Shown here piece after piece: positions 1 to 8,062 of a DNA stretch of 64,000 nt. The stretch spans positions 1,178,001 to 1,242,000 of the forward strand of contig JADLSH010000162.1 of NCBI GenBank assembly GCA_016169945.1, written 5' to 3'. The DNA is from Trachythela sp. YZ-2020. Lineage: Eukaryota; Cnidaria; Anthozoa; Malacalcyonacea; Clavulariidae. How positions within the stretch are numbered: position 1 is the stretch's first letter; each line of letters begins with the position of its first letter. The translations under genes were made by a program, and so were the position numbers. The notes below the pieces were generated by a model. That model was not told where the DNA came from. It saw nothing but the letters and a program-made list of their open reading frames with translations, and made no database searches.

Positions 1-711
1 ATTAGAGGGAGACTGGACGACAAAGCTGAGACAATTTTAAACAACACAAGTCTCACCGAAAATGAACTGAGAGAGTTTCGTGGGATACAAAGTAGAGAGT
101 TACCAACTGCTGACGCGAGGGAGGCGGGACAAACCGATGAAGAGGTTATCGGGGGTCTAAACACAGAGACCACAATGTGGAAGAAGAGGGCTAATAAATA
201 CCGTCAAGAGGGGAGTAACGAAGAGAAGGCGCTGGTGTGTGAGACCATCTCAGACTATGCAAAACTTAAAGCTGATAGCCTAAGACTACAATCTAACCAG
301 CGTGTAGAGTCAGAGGAGGCAGTCGGTATCATCAATGACATGGCTGACGCTAATGACTTAACCAGGCTACAAAAATTTAAACAGTGGGCTAAAAAGAACC
401 TCGTTGGGCTGTCCGCGGTGTCAATATCAATCGCCGGGATATTAACGTCTATTATAATAGGTGCGAGAAAAGCAGCAAAGATGGGTGCGGGTGGGTTAAA
501 GAGGTTTGGTAAGGGTGTCGCTAAACTAGCTAAAAAGCTTGGTCCCATGTTAGGTGCAATTGGAGGCTTAGTGGCAAACATCATAAAGCTTGCAGCTAAG
601 GGGGTTAGTTGGCTGGCGTCAAATTTGTGGGTGTTAGTCTTAGTACTAACGTACTTCGTGTACAGCGAGTTCAAAGACTACCGTAAGACACGACGTGAGC
701 GTAGAGTCTAG
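1..711 (+). CDS. Virus-like block, gene 1: helical membrane protein (5'-partial)
   Basis: The frame is open from base 1 with no stop, so the gene starts left of the window. The ATG at 175 is only an internal Met. The visible 236 residues begin with a charged, probably helical region, then WKKRANKY, then a coiled-coil-like stretch. The C-terminal half has several hydrophobic, glycine/alanine-rich helices (LVGLSAVSISIAGILTSIII; LGPMLGAIGGLVANIIKL) and a final transmembrane segment (LWVLVLVLTYFVY) followed by a basic tail. This suggests a membrane-inserting or virion-membrane protein. I do not recognise a named family. The next gene follows 36 bp later behind the shared promoter-like motif. Confidence 0.7.
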   Translation: MRGRLDDKAETILNNTSLTENELREFRGIQSRELPTADAREAGQTDEEVIGGLNTETTMWKKRANKYRQEGSNEEKALVCETISDYAKLKADSLRLQSNQRVESEEAVGIINDMADANDLTRLQKFKQWAKKNLVGLSAVSISIAGILTSIIIGARKAAKMGAGGLKRFGKGVAKLAKKLGPMLGAIGGLVANIIKLAAKGVSWLASNLWVLVLVLTYFVYSEFKDYRKTRRERRV

Positions 712-746
712 TTAATGGTTTATGTTTAAAATATACTAATAAAGAG
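712..746 (+). promoter_or_regulatory. Shared upstream motif, copy 1
   Basis: TTAATGGTTTATGTTTAA, then a short AT-rich gap and CTAATAAAGAG ending directly at the ATG at 747. The same motif precedes the ATGs at 1937 and 2477 and, on the minus strand, the one at 6079. The position and conservation suggest a promoter of the element's own transcription system. This is inferred from four copies in this window. Confidence 0.7.
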
Positions 747-1118
747 ATGGGTTTAAAGATTAATATAACAGTCTTAGAGTGTGGTAATTTAAATGAGGGT
801 GAACCATCGTTCTCGTGTTCCATTTGTGAGTATGATGGGAGTCACGTGGAAATGTTAATACATGTTTCAGAAAAACACCCCCACGTCAATGGTGTAATCA
901 AGTTTGAGTGTCCGTTTTGTAGCTATGTGACTAAACACTACGACATCTACACTAGTCATAGAAAGGAGGAGGAGAGGGCTAGAGAGATGAGGAGTCTACC
1001 GCACAATCAGCGAGACATGAGGTGTGGGTGTGTAAACAACGCTAACGAGCGCGAAGCGGGGTGTAAGTGTACTACAAGCAACGCCAACGAGCCCGCTGAC
1101 ATCCCAGACGACTGGTAA
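747..1118 (+). CDS. Small C2H2-type zinc-finger protein of the virus-like block
   Basis: 123 aa, starting immediately after the conserved upstream motif. Two Cys pairs with downstream His are visible: CSIC (about residues 24-27) with HVSEKH, and CPFC (about 52-55) with H..YTSH. They resemble two C2H2 fingers, so a nucleic-acid-binding role is likely. The C-terminal third is Cys-rich (MRCGCVNN, GCKCTT) and ends acidic. No homologous named protein is recognised. It lies in a same-strand series of short intronless genes with spacing under 100 bp. Confidence 0.65.
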   Translation: MGLKINITVLECGNLNEGEPSFSCSICEYDGSHVEMLIHVSEKHPHVNGVIKFECPFCSYVTKHYDIYTSHRKEEERAREMRSLPHNQRDMRCGCVNNANEREAGCKCTTSNANEPADIPDDW

Positions 1119-1208
1119 ACTATTAAACGTGTAGCGATCAGGGTAAGAGCTCAACTGTTAAACTCTTTAAACTTTAATGTTTAAGAAGTTTTTTTTACGT
1201 TATAATAA

Positions 1209-1439
1209 ATGGGTACTAAACAGAAGGACATATTAAACGAACTATTCGACGCAACTCTCATCACTATATGTGCAATGGGTATTTCATTTCTTGGTAAGAA
1301 GCTCGCAAAAGACTCACTTGGTCTTCCGGCAACATTAGTCGGAGCCGCTAAACTCTCTGCGGTTTTTGGAGTGAGTGCTGTTGGTATAAAGATGCTCCAA
1401 GACAAAAAGTATCTCCCAGACGACCCGTTCAAAGACTGA
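1209..1439 (+). CDS. Small hydrophobic protein of the virus-like block
   Basis: 76 aa. The ATG follows a T run and TTATAATAA, a weaker form of the AT-rich start context used by its neighbours. Two hydrophobic stretches (about residues 14-29 and 41-62) suggest two short membrane helices. The C terminus is charged (YLPDDPFKD). Function is unknown. Its size and location, between a zinc-finger gene and another membrane-like protein gene, fit a compact viral or mobile-element gene set. Confidence 0.6.
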   Translation: MGTKQKDILNELFDATLITICAMGISFLGKKLAKDSLGLPATLVGAAKLSAVFGVSAVGIKMLQDKKYLPDDPFKD

Positions 1440-1479
1440 ACAAAGTGAGGACTAAACGCGTCTACTAGCCTGTAAATAA

Positions 1480-1890
1480 ATGGCAAGTGTGATAGCATCA
1501 GGAGCGTTCAACGCCTTAGCATTCGCGGGTGCTGGGTTCCTATTTAAGTCTCTTGATAAAAATGGTTATGAGAGAGAGATGAAAAGACATAACCAAGCGA
1601 TGGAGAAATTAGCAGCCGCTAAAGAGAAGTGGTATGAGAACGAAGTGGAGAAAAAAAACGAGATAGCGTTACTACGTCAACAGCTGTCTGACGCTAACGC
1701 AGATATCAACACAACAAACAAAGCTTTGGACGCTCTAAGGAGGGTTACATACCAAAACAAGACGTTCACGAGGGAGCCACAAGTCTCAGACTACTATGAA
1801 CCATCTGATGAGATGAGTGAGTACCAAGACGTCTTCATTGGGCTCACTGGACTACTTGGTGGGTGGGGTGTCTACAAACTAATCGTATGA
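1480..1890 (+). CDS. Coiled-coil protein with hydrophobic ends, virus-like block
   Basis: 136 aa. The N terminus (ASGAFNALAFAGAGFLF) and C terminus (VFIGLTGLLGGWGVYKLIV) are hydrophobic. The middle (about residues 28-90) is a charged heptad-rich coiled coil, then a Tyr/Pro-rich piece. This resembles a membrane-associated structural protein with helix at both ends. The ATG follows CTGTAAATAA. I do not recognise the family. The gap to the next gene is 46 bp and contains the second copy of the shared upstream motif. Confidence 0.6.
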   Translation: MASVIASGAFNALAFAGAGFLFKSLDKNGYEREMKRHNQAMEKLAAAKEKWYENEVEKKNEIALLRQQLSDANADINTTNKALDALRRVTYQNKTFTREPQVSDYYEPSDEMSEYQDVFIGLTGLLGGWGVYKLIV

Positions 1891-1892
1891 CC

Positions 1893-1932
1893 AAGTTAAT
1901 GGTTTATGTTTAAGAATACACTAATAAAGAGG
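1893..1932 (+). promoter_or_regulatory. Shared upstream motif, copy 2
   Basis: TTAATGGTTTATGTTTAA followed by GAATACACTAATAAAGAGG, four bases before the ATG at 1937. The 18-base core is identical to the copies near 712, 2437 and 6105. Confidence 0.7.
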
Positions 1933-1936
1933 TACA

Positions 1937-2338
1937 ATGACATTTGAAAAATTAAATGAAGTTAAGTTTGAACTCAACGAGGCATTCACATGGGGTGTTA
2001 AAGAAAACAAGTATGGTGGGTACGTCATCCCGGTAGATCTTCCCAAAGACGTTAAAGACAAAATTATAGACCTAGCCTATGAGCATTGTACAAAGAACCA
2101 GCTGTATGGGGACGTGCTGTATTTAAAGTTAAGAGACCTAACAGACAAGCAAAGAAGTGATCTGTTAGATAAAAAGTATATGAACATCATGATACACTTT
2201 AGTCTCACAGGTGTGTACACAAAGACCGTCGACGAAGGTGTCGCTAAGCATCTTGTCTTCAAGGTCACTAGACTGAGAAAAATAGACAACCCAAACAAGT
2301 CAAAGTATAGCATCGTAGCGGTGTGTCCAGAGGACTAA
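1937..2338 (+). CDS. Hypothetical 133-aa protein of the virus-like block
   Basis: A soluble, mixed alpha/beta-looking protein without membrane segments. A run of alternating hydrophobic residues in the C-terminal half (MIHFSLTGVYTK, HLVFKVTRLRKI, YSIVAVCPED) is compatible with a small beta-barrel such as an OB fold, and therefore with single-stranded DNA binding. That is only a guess from pattern. The start is fixed by the conserved motif just upstream. A short (GTAAGCGTAGA)-type direct repeat and a hairpin follow the stop. Confidence 0.55.
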   Translation: MTFEKLNEVKFELNEAFTWGVKENKYGGYVIPVDLPKDVKDKIIDLAYEHCTKNQLYGDVLYLKLRDLTDKQRSDLLDKKYMNIMIHFSLTGVYTKTVDEGVAKHLVFKVTRLRKIDNPNKSKYSIVAVCPED

Positions 2339-2385
2339 GCGTAGAGTAAGCGTAGTAAGCGTAGAGTAAGTGTAGTAAGCGTGTC
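2338..2385 (+). repeat. Short direct repeat after the 133-aa gene
   Basis: About two and a half copies of a roughly 20-base unit containing GTAGAGTAAGCGTAGTAAGC lie between the stop codon and the hairpin at 2411. No role is evident. Confidence 0.5.
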
Positions 2386-2410
2386 GTAAACGTGAGGTGG
2401 AGTAATATTC

Positions 2411-2430
2411 TCAAAGATGAAAGTCTTTGA
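2411..2430 (+). terminator. Intergenic hairpin, 7-bp stem
   Basis: TCAAAGA, six-base loop, TCTTTGA. It lies after the gene ending at 2338 and before the next motif. The stem shares its sequence core (CAAAGA/TCTTTG) with the hairpin at 3734, which suggests a repeated 3'-end signal. There is no long T run here. Confidence 0.45.
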
Positions 2431-2436
2431 AAATGT

Positions 2437-2472
2437 TTAATGGTTTATGTTTAAAAAACACCCTAATAAAGA
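2437..2472 (+). promoter_or_regulatory. Shared upstream motif, copy 3
   Basis: TTAATGGTTTATGTTTAA, then AAAACACCCTAATAAAGAG, four bases before the ATG at 2477. Because the motif overlaps an upstream in-frame ATG at 2447, it argues that translation starts at 2477. Confidence 0.7.
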
Positions 2473-2476
2473 GACG

Positions 2477-3694
2477 ATGAACTCAATTAGAAATGAAATT
2501 CAAAATCAAATACGTTGTTGGCAAACTAGTAACGACGGTTACAACATCGGAACAACGATGACAACAACCATCAAGAACTATAAGTTTAACCTCGACTCTA
2601 AGCATATTGGTAAATCACGTGAGGAGCTAACTAAAGTTATACGTGAGACTATACAAGTCACCACTCGTAACGATATGTTAACCACCGGTGTGCTCTATAA
2701 CTACGCTCTCGTTATAAACGAGGTGACGATTAAAAACATCAGAGTGTTAAATGGGTATAACATCGCGTGTGTTGACGTCAACGTCACCATAACTAAATCT
2801 TGTGAACCGCGCGACACACACGCACTCCCCGCTTACGAACAAGCACTAAGCGAAGCGCGTAGCAAGGCACAAGCGCGAAGATACGAGCGAGAGAGGCAGC
2901 GAAACAATTGTGAGTATGGACTTAACGGCGAACATCACTATGAAGAGGACAACGGTGAGGTGTTTTGTTATGAGTGTGGTCTCGTAGAAGATGACATGAC
3001 TGTGTTCAAAAATGAGCTTGACAAAAGACATACAAAACAACGCTCTAAAAACGCGAAAATCGATGAGGTGAATGAAGAGTATTGGGACACGAGAGAAAGA
3101 CCAATAATAAGAAATATCAATGGTCTTAAAGCCTTAGCTAAAAGTCTAAAGCTTATATACGCCTCAAGAATGGGTGAAAAAGAGCTCACCGAGAAGTTAA
3201 AAGTCAAGATCACAAAATATTATAGGTATGTCTTCACAAACATGAGAACAGGTGAGCAACGTGAGTTCACATCTCTAGGTAAAGCTGGGAAAGATATGGG
3301 TATTAACACAGGCAGTTTAGCCTTCCATCTTAAGAAGGGTGATAGTATTAAATTTGGTGGGGAGCCGTACTCACTAAAAGACAATGGGAAACTAAACACT
3401 ACTGCTGAACAAAGTAGTGAAGTAAAACCTAAAGCAAAGCCTAAAGCAAAGCCTAAAGCAAAGCCTAAAGCGGTGTCTGAGGCAGGGTCTAAGGCAGGGT
3501 CTGAGGCAGAGATGAGTGAGACAGAAAGTGAGTGTAGTGAGTGTAGTGAGTATAGTGAGTATAGTAAGTATAGTGAAAGAGGGTCTGAGTTAAGTGAGAT
3601 GAGTGAAATAGAAAGTGAGTGTAGTGAGTGTAGTGAGTGTAAATATGACGATGATAGCGAGGTTTCAGACAGTGAGGTTGATTATGATGATTGA
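2477..3694 (+). CDS. Zinc-ribbon / NUMOD1-like DNA-binding protein with Ser-Glu-Cys tail
   Basis: 405 aa from the ATG that follows the shared upstream motif; an in-frame ATG ten codons earlier lies inside that motif. An N-terminal domain of about 115 residues is unrecognised. A zinc ribbon follows near residues 145-167 (CEYG..EHH..GEVFCYECGLV), resembling the TFIIB N-terminal ribbon. Near residues 250-300 a segment (FTSLGKAGKDMGINTGSLAF, then HLKKG) looks like the NUMOD1-type helix-turn-helix found beside homing endonucleases. The tail has KPKA repeats, then a Ser/Glu/Cys/Tyr-rich low-complexity region. A transcription or DNA-binding role is inferred. Confidence 0.6.
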   Translation: MNSIRNEIQNQIRCWQTSNDGYNIGTTMTTTIKNYKFNLDSKHIGKSREELTKVIRETIQVTTRNDMLTTGVLYNYALVINEVTIKNIRVLNGYNIACVDVNVTITKSCEPRDTHALPAYEQALSEARSKAQARRYERERQRNNCEYGLNGEHHYEEDNGEVFCYECGLVEDDMTVFKNELDKRHTKQRSKNAKIDEVNEEYWDTRERPIIRNINGLKALAKSLKLIYASRMGEKELTEKLKVKITKYYRYVFTNMRTGEQREFTSLGKAGKDMGINTGSLAFHLKKGDSIKFGGEPYSLKDNGKLNTTAEQSSEVKPKAKPKAKPKAKPKAVSEAGSKAGSEAEMSETESECSECSEYSEYSKYSERGSELSEMSEIESECSECSECKYDDDSEVSDSEVDYDD

Positions 3695-3733
3695 TAATGA
3701 GGGTGTAAAGCAACAGCTAAGGTGTTCGTGTGA

Positions 3734-3767
3734 TTTCAAAGACTAAAAGGTCTTTGAAATTTTTTTT
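3734..3767 (+). terminator. Hairpin with T run, terminator-like
   Basis: TTTCAAAGAC, six-base loop, GTCTTTGAAA, then eight T. The 10-bp stem is perfect. It sits just after the gene ending at 3694 and before the AT-rich start context at 3781-3790. Hairpins at transcript ends are known in some large DNA viruses; that comparison is an inference. Confidence 0.6.
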
Positions 3768-3790
3768 CTCGTGTGTGTTGTATAATAAAG

Positions 3791-3907
3791 ATGAGTTGTA
3801 AGTATAAAGAAGTCACCTGGGTCATATACTGGCAAGACGTAATGAATAGCTGTACAACACCAAGCACTCAAAAGGTGAGTCGTGAGATGGGCTACATAGT
3901 CTTCTAA
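3791..3907 (+). pseudogene. 5' end of a virus-like gene disrupted by a LINE
   Basis: An ATG after TGTATAATAAAG, matching the start context of the gene at 1209, opens a 38-codon frame. Its later part overlaps sequence that reads, in another frame, as reverse transcriptase (LHSLLNLLHNWYRAM from 3892). The true 5' piece is therefore probably only the first codons, and the LINE junction lies between about 3800 and 3890. The 3' portion of the broken gene may be the open frame at 5243-5658, but I see no clear target-site duplication to prove that the two halves belong together. Confidence 0.4.
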
Positions 3908-5243
3908 ATCTACTCCACAACTGGTATAGAGCAATGGACGAGCCACAAAGAGTAATACGAATAATTTTTCTTGACTTTAGAAAAGCGTTCGATCTAATTA
4001 ATCATAATATACTGCTAAGAAATATGAAAGAGATGGGAGTTAGATTGGCCTTAATCCAATGGTTTGGAACATACCTCAATAAAAGATCCCATTTTACTAA
4101 ATTTGGGAATGATACGTCTGATTATGCATATATCAATGGCGGAGTGCCACAAGGAAGTAAACTCGGACCAATTGCCTTTGTAATAAAGATTGATAAACTT
4201 CCCTCTGTAATAAAAGAAGAAATCCAACTCATGATATCAACCAACATGGAAACTAATGTTATACTTGAACATGATACATTAATGTTTATGGATGACACTA
4301 CATTATACGAGGTACTAGATGTCAGCCACCATATTTCTGGGAAGCAACTGGGTGGTGCTGAAAGTAAAGTTAAGAGCGTTTTAAGGTTTACTGAAGAAGA
4401 TATGATGGAGTTAAATCAAACGAAATGCAAAGAAATGATAATTGACTTTCGAAAAATGTAACTGTTATTCCACCGCTAGAAATCAATAGACATGTATTTG
4501 AAAGGGTTAAATGTTACAAATTACTTGGTTTATGGATTGATGACAATTTGAAGTGGTCAACTAACACATGCTATATTGTTAAAAAGCGGTAAAAAGACTG
4601 TATTTTCTGAAGATGTTAAAAGGTTATGGTGCACCAAAGCAGGATTTAAAAGCCTTTTATATGGCTGTCATAAGATCGACACTTGAATATTGTGCTAAAA
4701 TTTGGCACGAAACTTAACCAAGGAACAGTCTACTGACATAGAACGAGTTCAGAAGCGTGCGCTTAGGATAATTTGTCCTGGTCTGACTTATGAAGAAGCA
4801 TTACTGGACTGTAACCTTAAAACATTAAAGGCTCGCAGAGAAGAGATGTGCGGAAACCTTATAAAAACAATGACAGACCCTAGACATAGATTACACAGTT
4901 TATTGCCAGAAACAGTTAATCAGATAAGACAGAGACAAACTAGATCAAATGGAGAAAAACTGTATAATTTTAGATATCGAACTGAACGATTTAAAAATAG
5001 CCCAATTGTGTATGGGATTGAATGTTTTAACCGAACGCTGGAGTCGAAGTAAATTTATCGAATTCTATCAAAAAATTTTCAAATTTTATTTAAGATTACT
5101 TGTAAATATTAACTCTTAACATTAGTCTTAGTATATTTTTTATACAGTTTAAATGTAATTCACATTGTAAATTAGTATTTAGTATTTACTATTTAATGTG
5201 AAATTCTAGAAAGATTAAAGATTAAAGATTAAAGATTAAAGAT
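3850..5243 (+). mobile_element. 5'-truncated non-LTR retrotransposon (LINE)
   Basis: Reverse-transcriptase motifs are visible: IIFLDFRKAFDLINHN (about 3967), GGVPQGSKLGP (about 4138) and FMDDTTLYE (about 4285), a form of the YADD box. After 4461 the frame breaks, then resumes as the RT thumb/C-terminal region (KCYKLLGLWIDDNLKWS near 4510; VQKRALRIICPG near 4750), ending at 5052. An AT-rich 3' UTR ends in a 7-bp tandem tail (ATTAAAG, about four units, 5211-5240), typical of CR1/L2-group elements. The endonuclease is missing. It is a dead copy, and it interrupts the virus-like block. Confidence 0.85.
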
Positions 5244-5658
5244 AGTCGGTGGTACGAACAAAAAAAGAACCATCAAAAAGTTGTTAGCGTTCATTAGTAG
5301 TATACCTATTAAAATGCGTGGCTCACTAAGACTCGCTTTAGTAGACCTCTTTAAGTATGCGTATGACTGGGAAAAGACAAAACCAAAATCACTCTTACCT
5401 ATTGCGATGACAACAAGAGTGAGACAAAGTAATAGAGAGAGGTTGACAACGCGCAACGATAGAGACGGTCTCTTAAAAAACACTAGCCTCTATAGGCATG
5501 GTGTTGTGGAGTGGGACGCTTTTGAAGACGTGGCGGGTGAGGAAGATGATAATGATAATTGCGCTGCTGGTTATGGTTATGGGTTAAGTGATAGTGAGTC
5601 AGAGAGCGAGTCAGAGAGTGAGTGTAGTGAGTGTAGTGAGTGTAGTGGGTGGAGTTGA
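5243..5658 (+). pseudogene. 3' part of a virus-like gene, left of which a LINE inserted
   Basis: An open frame with no ATG at its head begins at the LINE tail (GGTNKKRTIKKLLAFIS). It continues for about 138 codons through a basic region and ends with an acidic Ser/Glu/Cys tail (SDSESESESESECSECSECS). That tail matches the C terminus of the protein at 2477-3694 in style and DNA repeat unit (AGTGAGTGT). An internal ATG at 5314 could give a shorter product. Function is unknown. The 5' part is likely lost or displaced. Confidence 0.5.
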
Positions 5659-5684
5659 ACGCGTCCCGTACTAGCGACGAAGTG

Positions 5685-5720
5685 AAAAAGTAACCATGTG
5701 TGTGGTTACTTTTTTTTTTT
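5685..5720. terminator. Strong hairpin with T run between convergent genes
   Basis: AAAAAGTAACCA, loop TGTGTG, TGGTTACTTTTT: a perfect 12-bp stem continued by more T. It lies between the plus-strand gene ending at 5658 and the minus-strand gene ending at 5762, so it could end transcripts from both sides. Confidence 0.65.
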
Positions 5721-5761
5721 GACCTCTCTCGTTCACCCTGTTACCTCACACCCCTACATCT

Positions 5762-6079
5762 CTACACCTCTACTAACAATCCTAGTTTAAGTAGTTCATC
5801 ACATGTAAAGCTATCATTAGGATCAGCAGTCTCAATCTCTTCAATCTCTTGCCGTGTGGCGAGAGGTGCTGTCGTGGATGCGTACTCAAAATACGACTCT
5901 GTTGAGAAGCTAATAATTAACTTTGTAGGTAAGATCTCCACTTTGATTTGGGTCGTGTCTTCATAGTTCATAACCCACTCTATACTCTTATTAGGGTATG
6001 ATCGAATTAACAAGCCAATGCGAATTTGAGAGGCTAAGTCATCTTTGAAATACTTAGTTAAACTTGAAATTACAGTCAT
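5762..6079 (-). CDS. Hypothetical 105-aa protein, minus-strand gene of the virus-like block
   Basis: The start at 6079 is chosen because the shared upstream motif ends immediately before it; a longer frame starts at 6127, inside or beyond the motif. The protein is soluble, with a mixed N-terminal part (MTVISSLTKYFKDDL), a likely beta-rich middle (IKVEILPTKLIISFSTESYF) and an acidic C terminus. I do not recognise it. It is convergent with the gene at 5243-5658 and separated from it by the hairpin at 5685. Confidence 0.6.
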   Translation of the reverse strand: MTVISSLTKYFKDDLASQIRIGLLIRSYPNKSIEWVMNYEDTTQIKVEILPTKLIISFSTESYFEYASTTAPLATRQEIEEIETADPNDSFTCDELLKLGLLVEV

Positions 6080-6121
6080 CTCTTCTTTATTAGTATATTT
6101 TAAACATAAACCATTAACTAG
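6080..6121 (-). promoter_or_regulatory. Shared upstream motif, copy 4 (minus strand)
   Basis: Read on the minus strand: TTAATGGTTTATGTTTAA, AATATACTAATAAAGAAGAG, ATG. This is nearly identical to copy 1 at 712-746. It shows that the motif follows gene orientation and is not simply a tandem duplication. Confidence 0.7.
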
Positions 6122-7038
6122 ACTCATTGACTCTTCGCCTCCGCTAGCGCAGCTCTGGGGTGTAGAGTGGGTCGTCTGTTTGGTGCCAGTGGAGTAGAGC
6201 TAACGATTTGAGAAATGAGCCAGAACCGGTTTGAGCTGGTTTTGAGGCTGGGGTGAAACTGCGAAATTGAAAATGAGCCAGAACCGGCCTTTTCCTACTA
6301 CTGCAAAAGCTTCTCTTTGTTCTGAACCACAAAAATGCTAATATATTTTATGAGAAATGGAAATATATTTGTCCGGTGAAGAATTTTTAATTGTCAACAA
6401 GTCGAAGATTTTGAACATTATAAAAGATAATACTGAACGCAAATACGTAAAAAACATACTAAAAGAAAGCTTAAAAACTGGTTAACAACATACGTACTGT
6501 TTGAATTTCAAAGATTTACGATTATAATGAAAAGGTTGTGGTTTCTTCGCAGAAAAGTCTCGAAAATAACTTCCCGCGGCTTGTTTCAAAATTTTACCGG
6601 GTCACGAAGATTCCACGCGTGAGACGCGAGGATGACATCTGATCTATATAGATCGTGTTTCAAACTGTACTAACTGTAGGGAGCCACCTTAAATAAGAAC
6701 AGGGAATCAGGCTGTTCCAGAATAAGTCGCAACTTATTAGAATTTGACGATTTATACGAGTGTATCCGGGTCTTATATAATACGCGTCTTATGTAAGTCG
6801 CGACTTATTCTCTCCCGTATAAATGGCCCTAATATTGTAATAATACTTACTAGTTTCAAGAACCATAGTTAATAGTTTGTCAAAATGTATTATAAAATAA
6901 CATGTTTACTACGCGAGCTGTGATTGGTCAATACCCGTGCAGAATGAGACAATCCTGCACGGAAAATTTTAGGCGCTTCGCGGGGTTTTTAAAATGTCGG
7001 GAAATGCTGTTGTTTCTTTGTCGTTATTTTATAAAATA
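6122..7038. other. No gene seen; right edge of virus-like block
   Basis: No convincing coding region. AATGAGCCAGAACCGG occurs twice (near 6214 and 6273), which may mark an element end. CCGTGCAG and CCTGCACGG near 6934-6972 form a small inverted repeat related to the foldback element at 7039. Confidence 0.4.
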
Positions 7039-7219
7039 ATTACCAAATGGTTTTCCGTGCAGGATTGTGTGATCCTAACACTTGGGATGTTGCTCGACTT
7101 TCTGAAAGCTAAAAAATACTCGGCGCCTATCGGCTCGTATTTTTTTACGCTTTCAGAAAGTCTCGCAACATCCCGCGTGTTAGGATCACGCAATCCTGCA
7201 CGGAAAACCATTCGGTAAT
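7039..7219. mobile_element. Foldback MITE, 181 bp
   Basis: Two arms of about 75 bp are near-perfect inverted repeats, running ATTACC..AATGGTTTTCC through GGATCCTAACAC-like sequence to GACTTTCTGAAAGC, with a short centre (CGGCGCCTATCGGC). There is no coding capacity. A related half-arm (CAACATTCCCGCGTGTTTGG) occurs near 41314-41360. Confidence 0.7.
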
Positions 7220-7274
7220 CCTTTAATCAGTGTCTTCTCTGGGACAATATTTCAACACTTTTACTGTAATTTAG

Positions 7275-7421
7275 AACAATGTTGACGAGGTGAAACAATC
7301 CCAAGCTGAGATAAAACAATCCCAAGCTGAGATAAAACAGTTTCAAGCTGAAATGAAAACTCAGATCACTGAAATGGCAAGAAAACAAGATCAAATAAAT
7401 GTTAAAGTAAATCAAATGGAG
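7275..7421 (+). CDS. Coiled-coil exon of the kelch-repeat gene, copy 1
   Basis: Acceptor AATTTAG and donor GAG|GTAAGA delimit 49 codons in phase 0. The exon encodes a Gln/Lys-rich coiled coil with a repeated SQAEIKQ unit, then ITEMARKQDQINVKVNQME. It begins NNVDEVKQ, aligning with the start of the exon at 7698 (KNADEMKQ) and of the terminal kelch exon (ENVDNKQDEV). Coiled coils between an N-terminal RING and C-terminal kelch repeats are plausible for this family, but no RING exon is present upstream within the window. Confidence 0.6.
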
Positions 7422-7697
7422 GTAAGACAAGATTATAATTATATTGGAAAACTGACACAAAATTGTAATCAGTGGCGGAAATTTCGTTGGAGTTGGGAGG
7501 CAAGTGCAAGTGCCCACGACCCTCGACCCCCCACTTTTACGTGATAGACAATTTTTCTGAAATTGTGCCGATTTTGAGTGTAAGTAAGGCTATTTAGGAG
7601 AAATAATTATTTATACTCCCTTCATAAACCATAGCTTTTAAAATGTAATAAGTGTCATCTCTGAGATAATATTTTAACACTTATAACTGTCATTTAG

Positions 7698-7760
7698 AAA
7701 AATGCTGACGAGATGAAACAATCCCAAGCTGAAATGGAAGTTAAAGTAAATCAAATGGAG
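7698..7760 (+). CDS. Coiled-coil exon, shortened duplicate
   Basis: Acceptor CATTTAG and donor GAG|GTAAGA enclose 21 codons in phase 0. The start and end match the exon at 7275-7421, with the middle deleted. Because both exons and the kelch exon are phase 0, either, both or neither could be spliced in without breaking the frame. Confidence 0.5.
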
Positions 7761-7993
7761 GTAAGAAAAGATTGTAATTATATTTGTGAAACTCATTAAT
7801 AATTCATGATGAAAACACAAAATAAATCATGAGCGTGAATGAGTTTGTATATCTGATACAGAATCATGCTGATTTACATAAACTTTAAGTTCAATTTTCT
7901 CACCAAATATCATTCATTTATTTTAAGACTGTTGGGAAATACGAATGTTTATTCTCATCAAGACGTTTCACAAGCTATTTACAACATTCGCAT

Positions 7994-8062
7994 CCGTGTT
8001 GTATCGGATATACAAAATCTCGTCTTCGACTCGAGTTTAATTGTATATCCGATACAACACGG
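7994..8062. repeat. Intronic inverted repeat, 22-bp perfect arms
   Basis: CCGTGTTGTATCGGATATAC (arm 7994-8015) pairs with 8041-8062 around a 25-base centre. It is in the intron before the kelch exon. It is probably a small foldback or MITE remnant. Confidence 0.6.

Noticed and set aside
1..6121. Assignment to Maverick/Polinton, adintovirus or a named virus family
   Set aside because: No polymerase, integrase, protease, ATPase or capsid gene is visible in the window, so no family can be supported.
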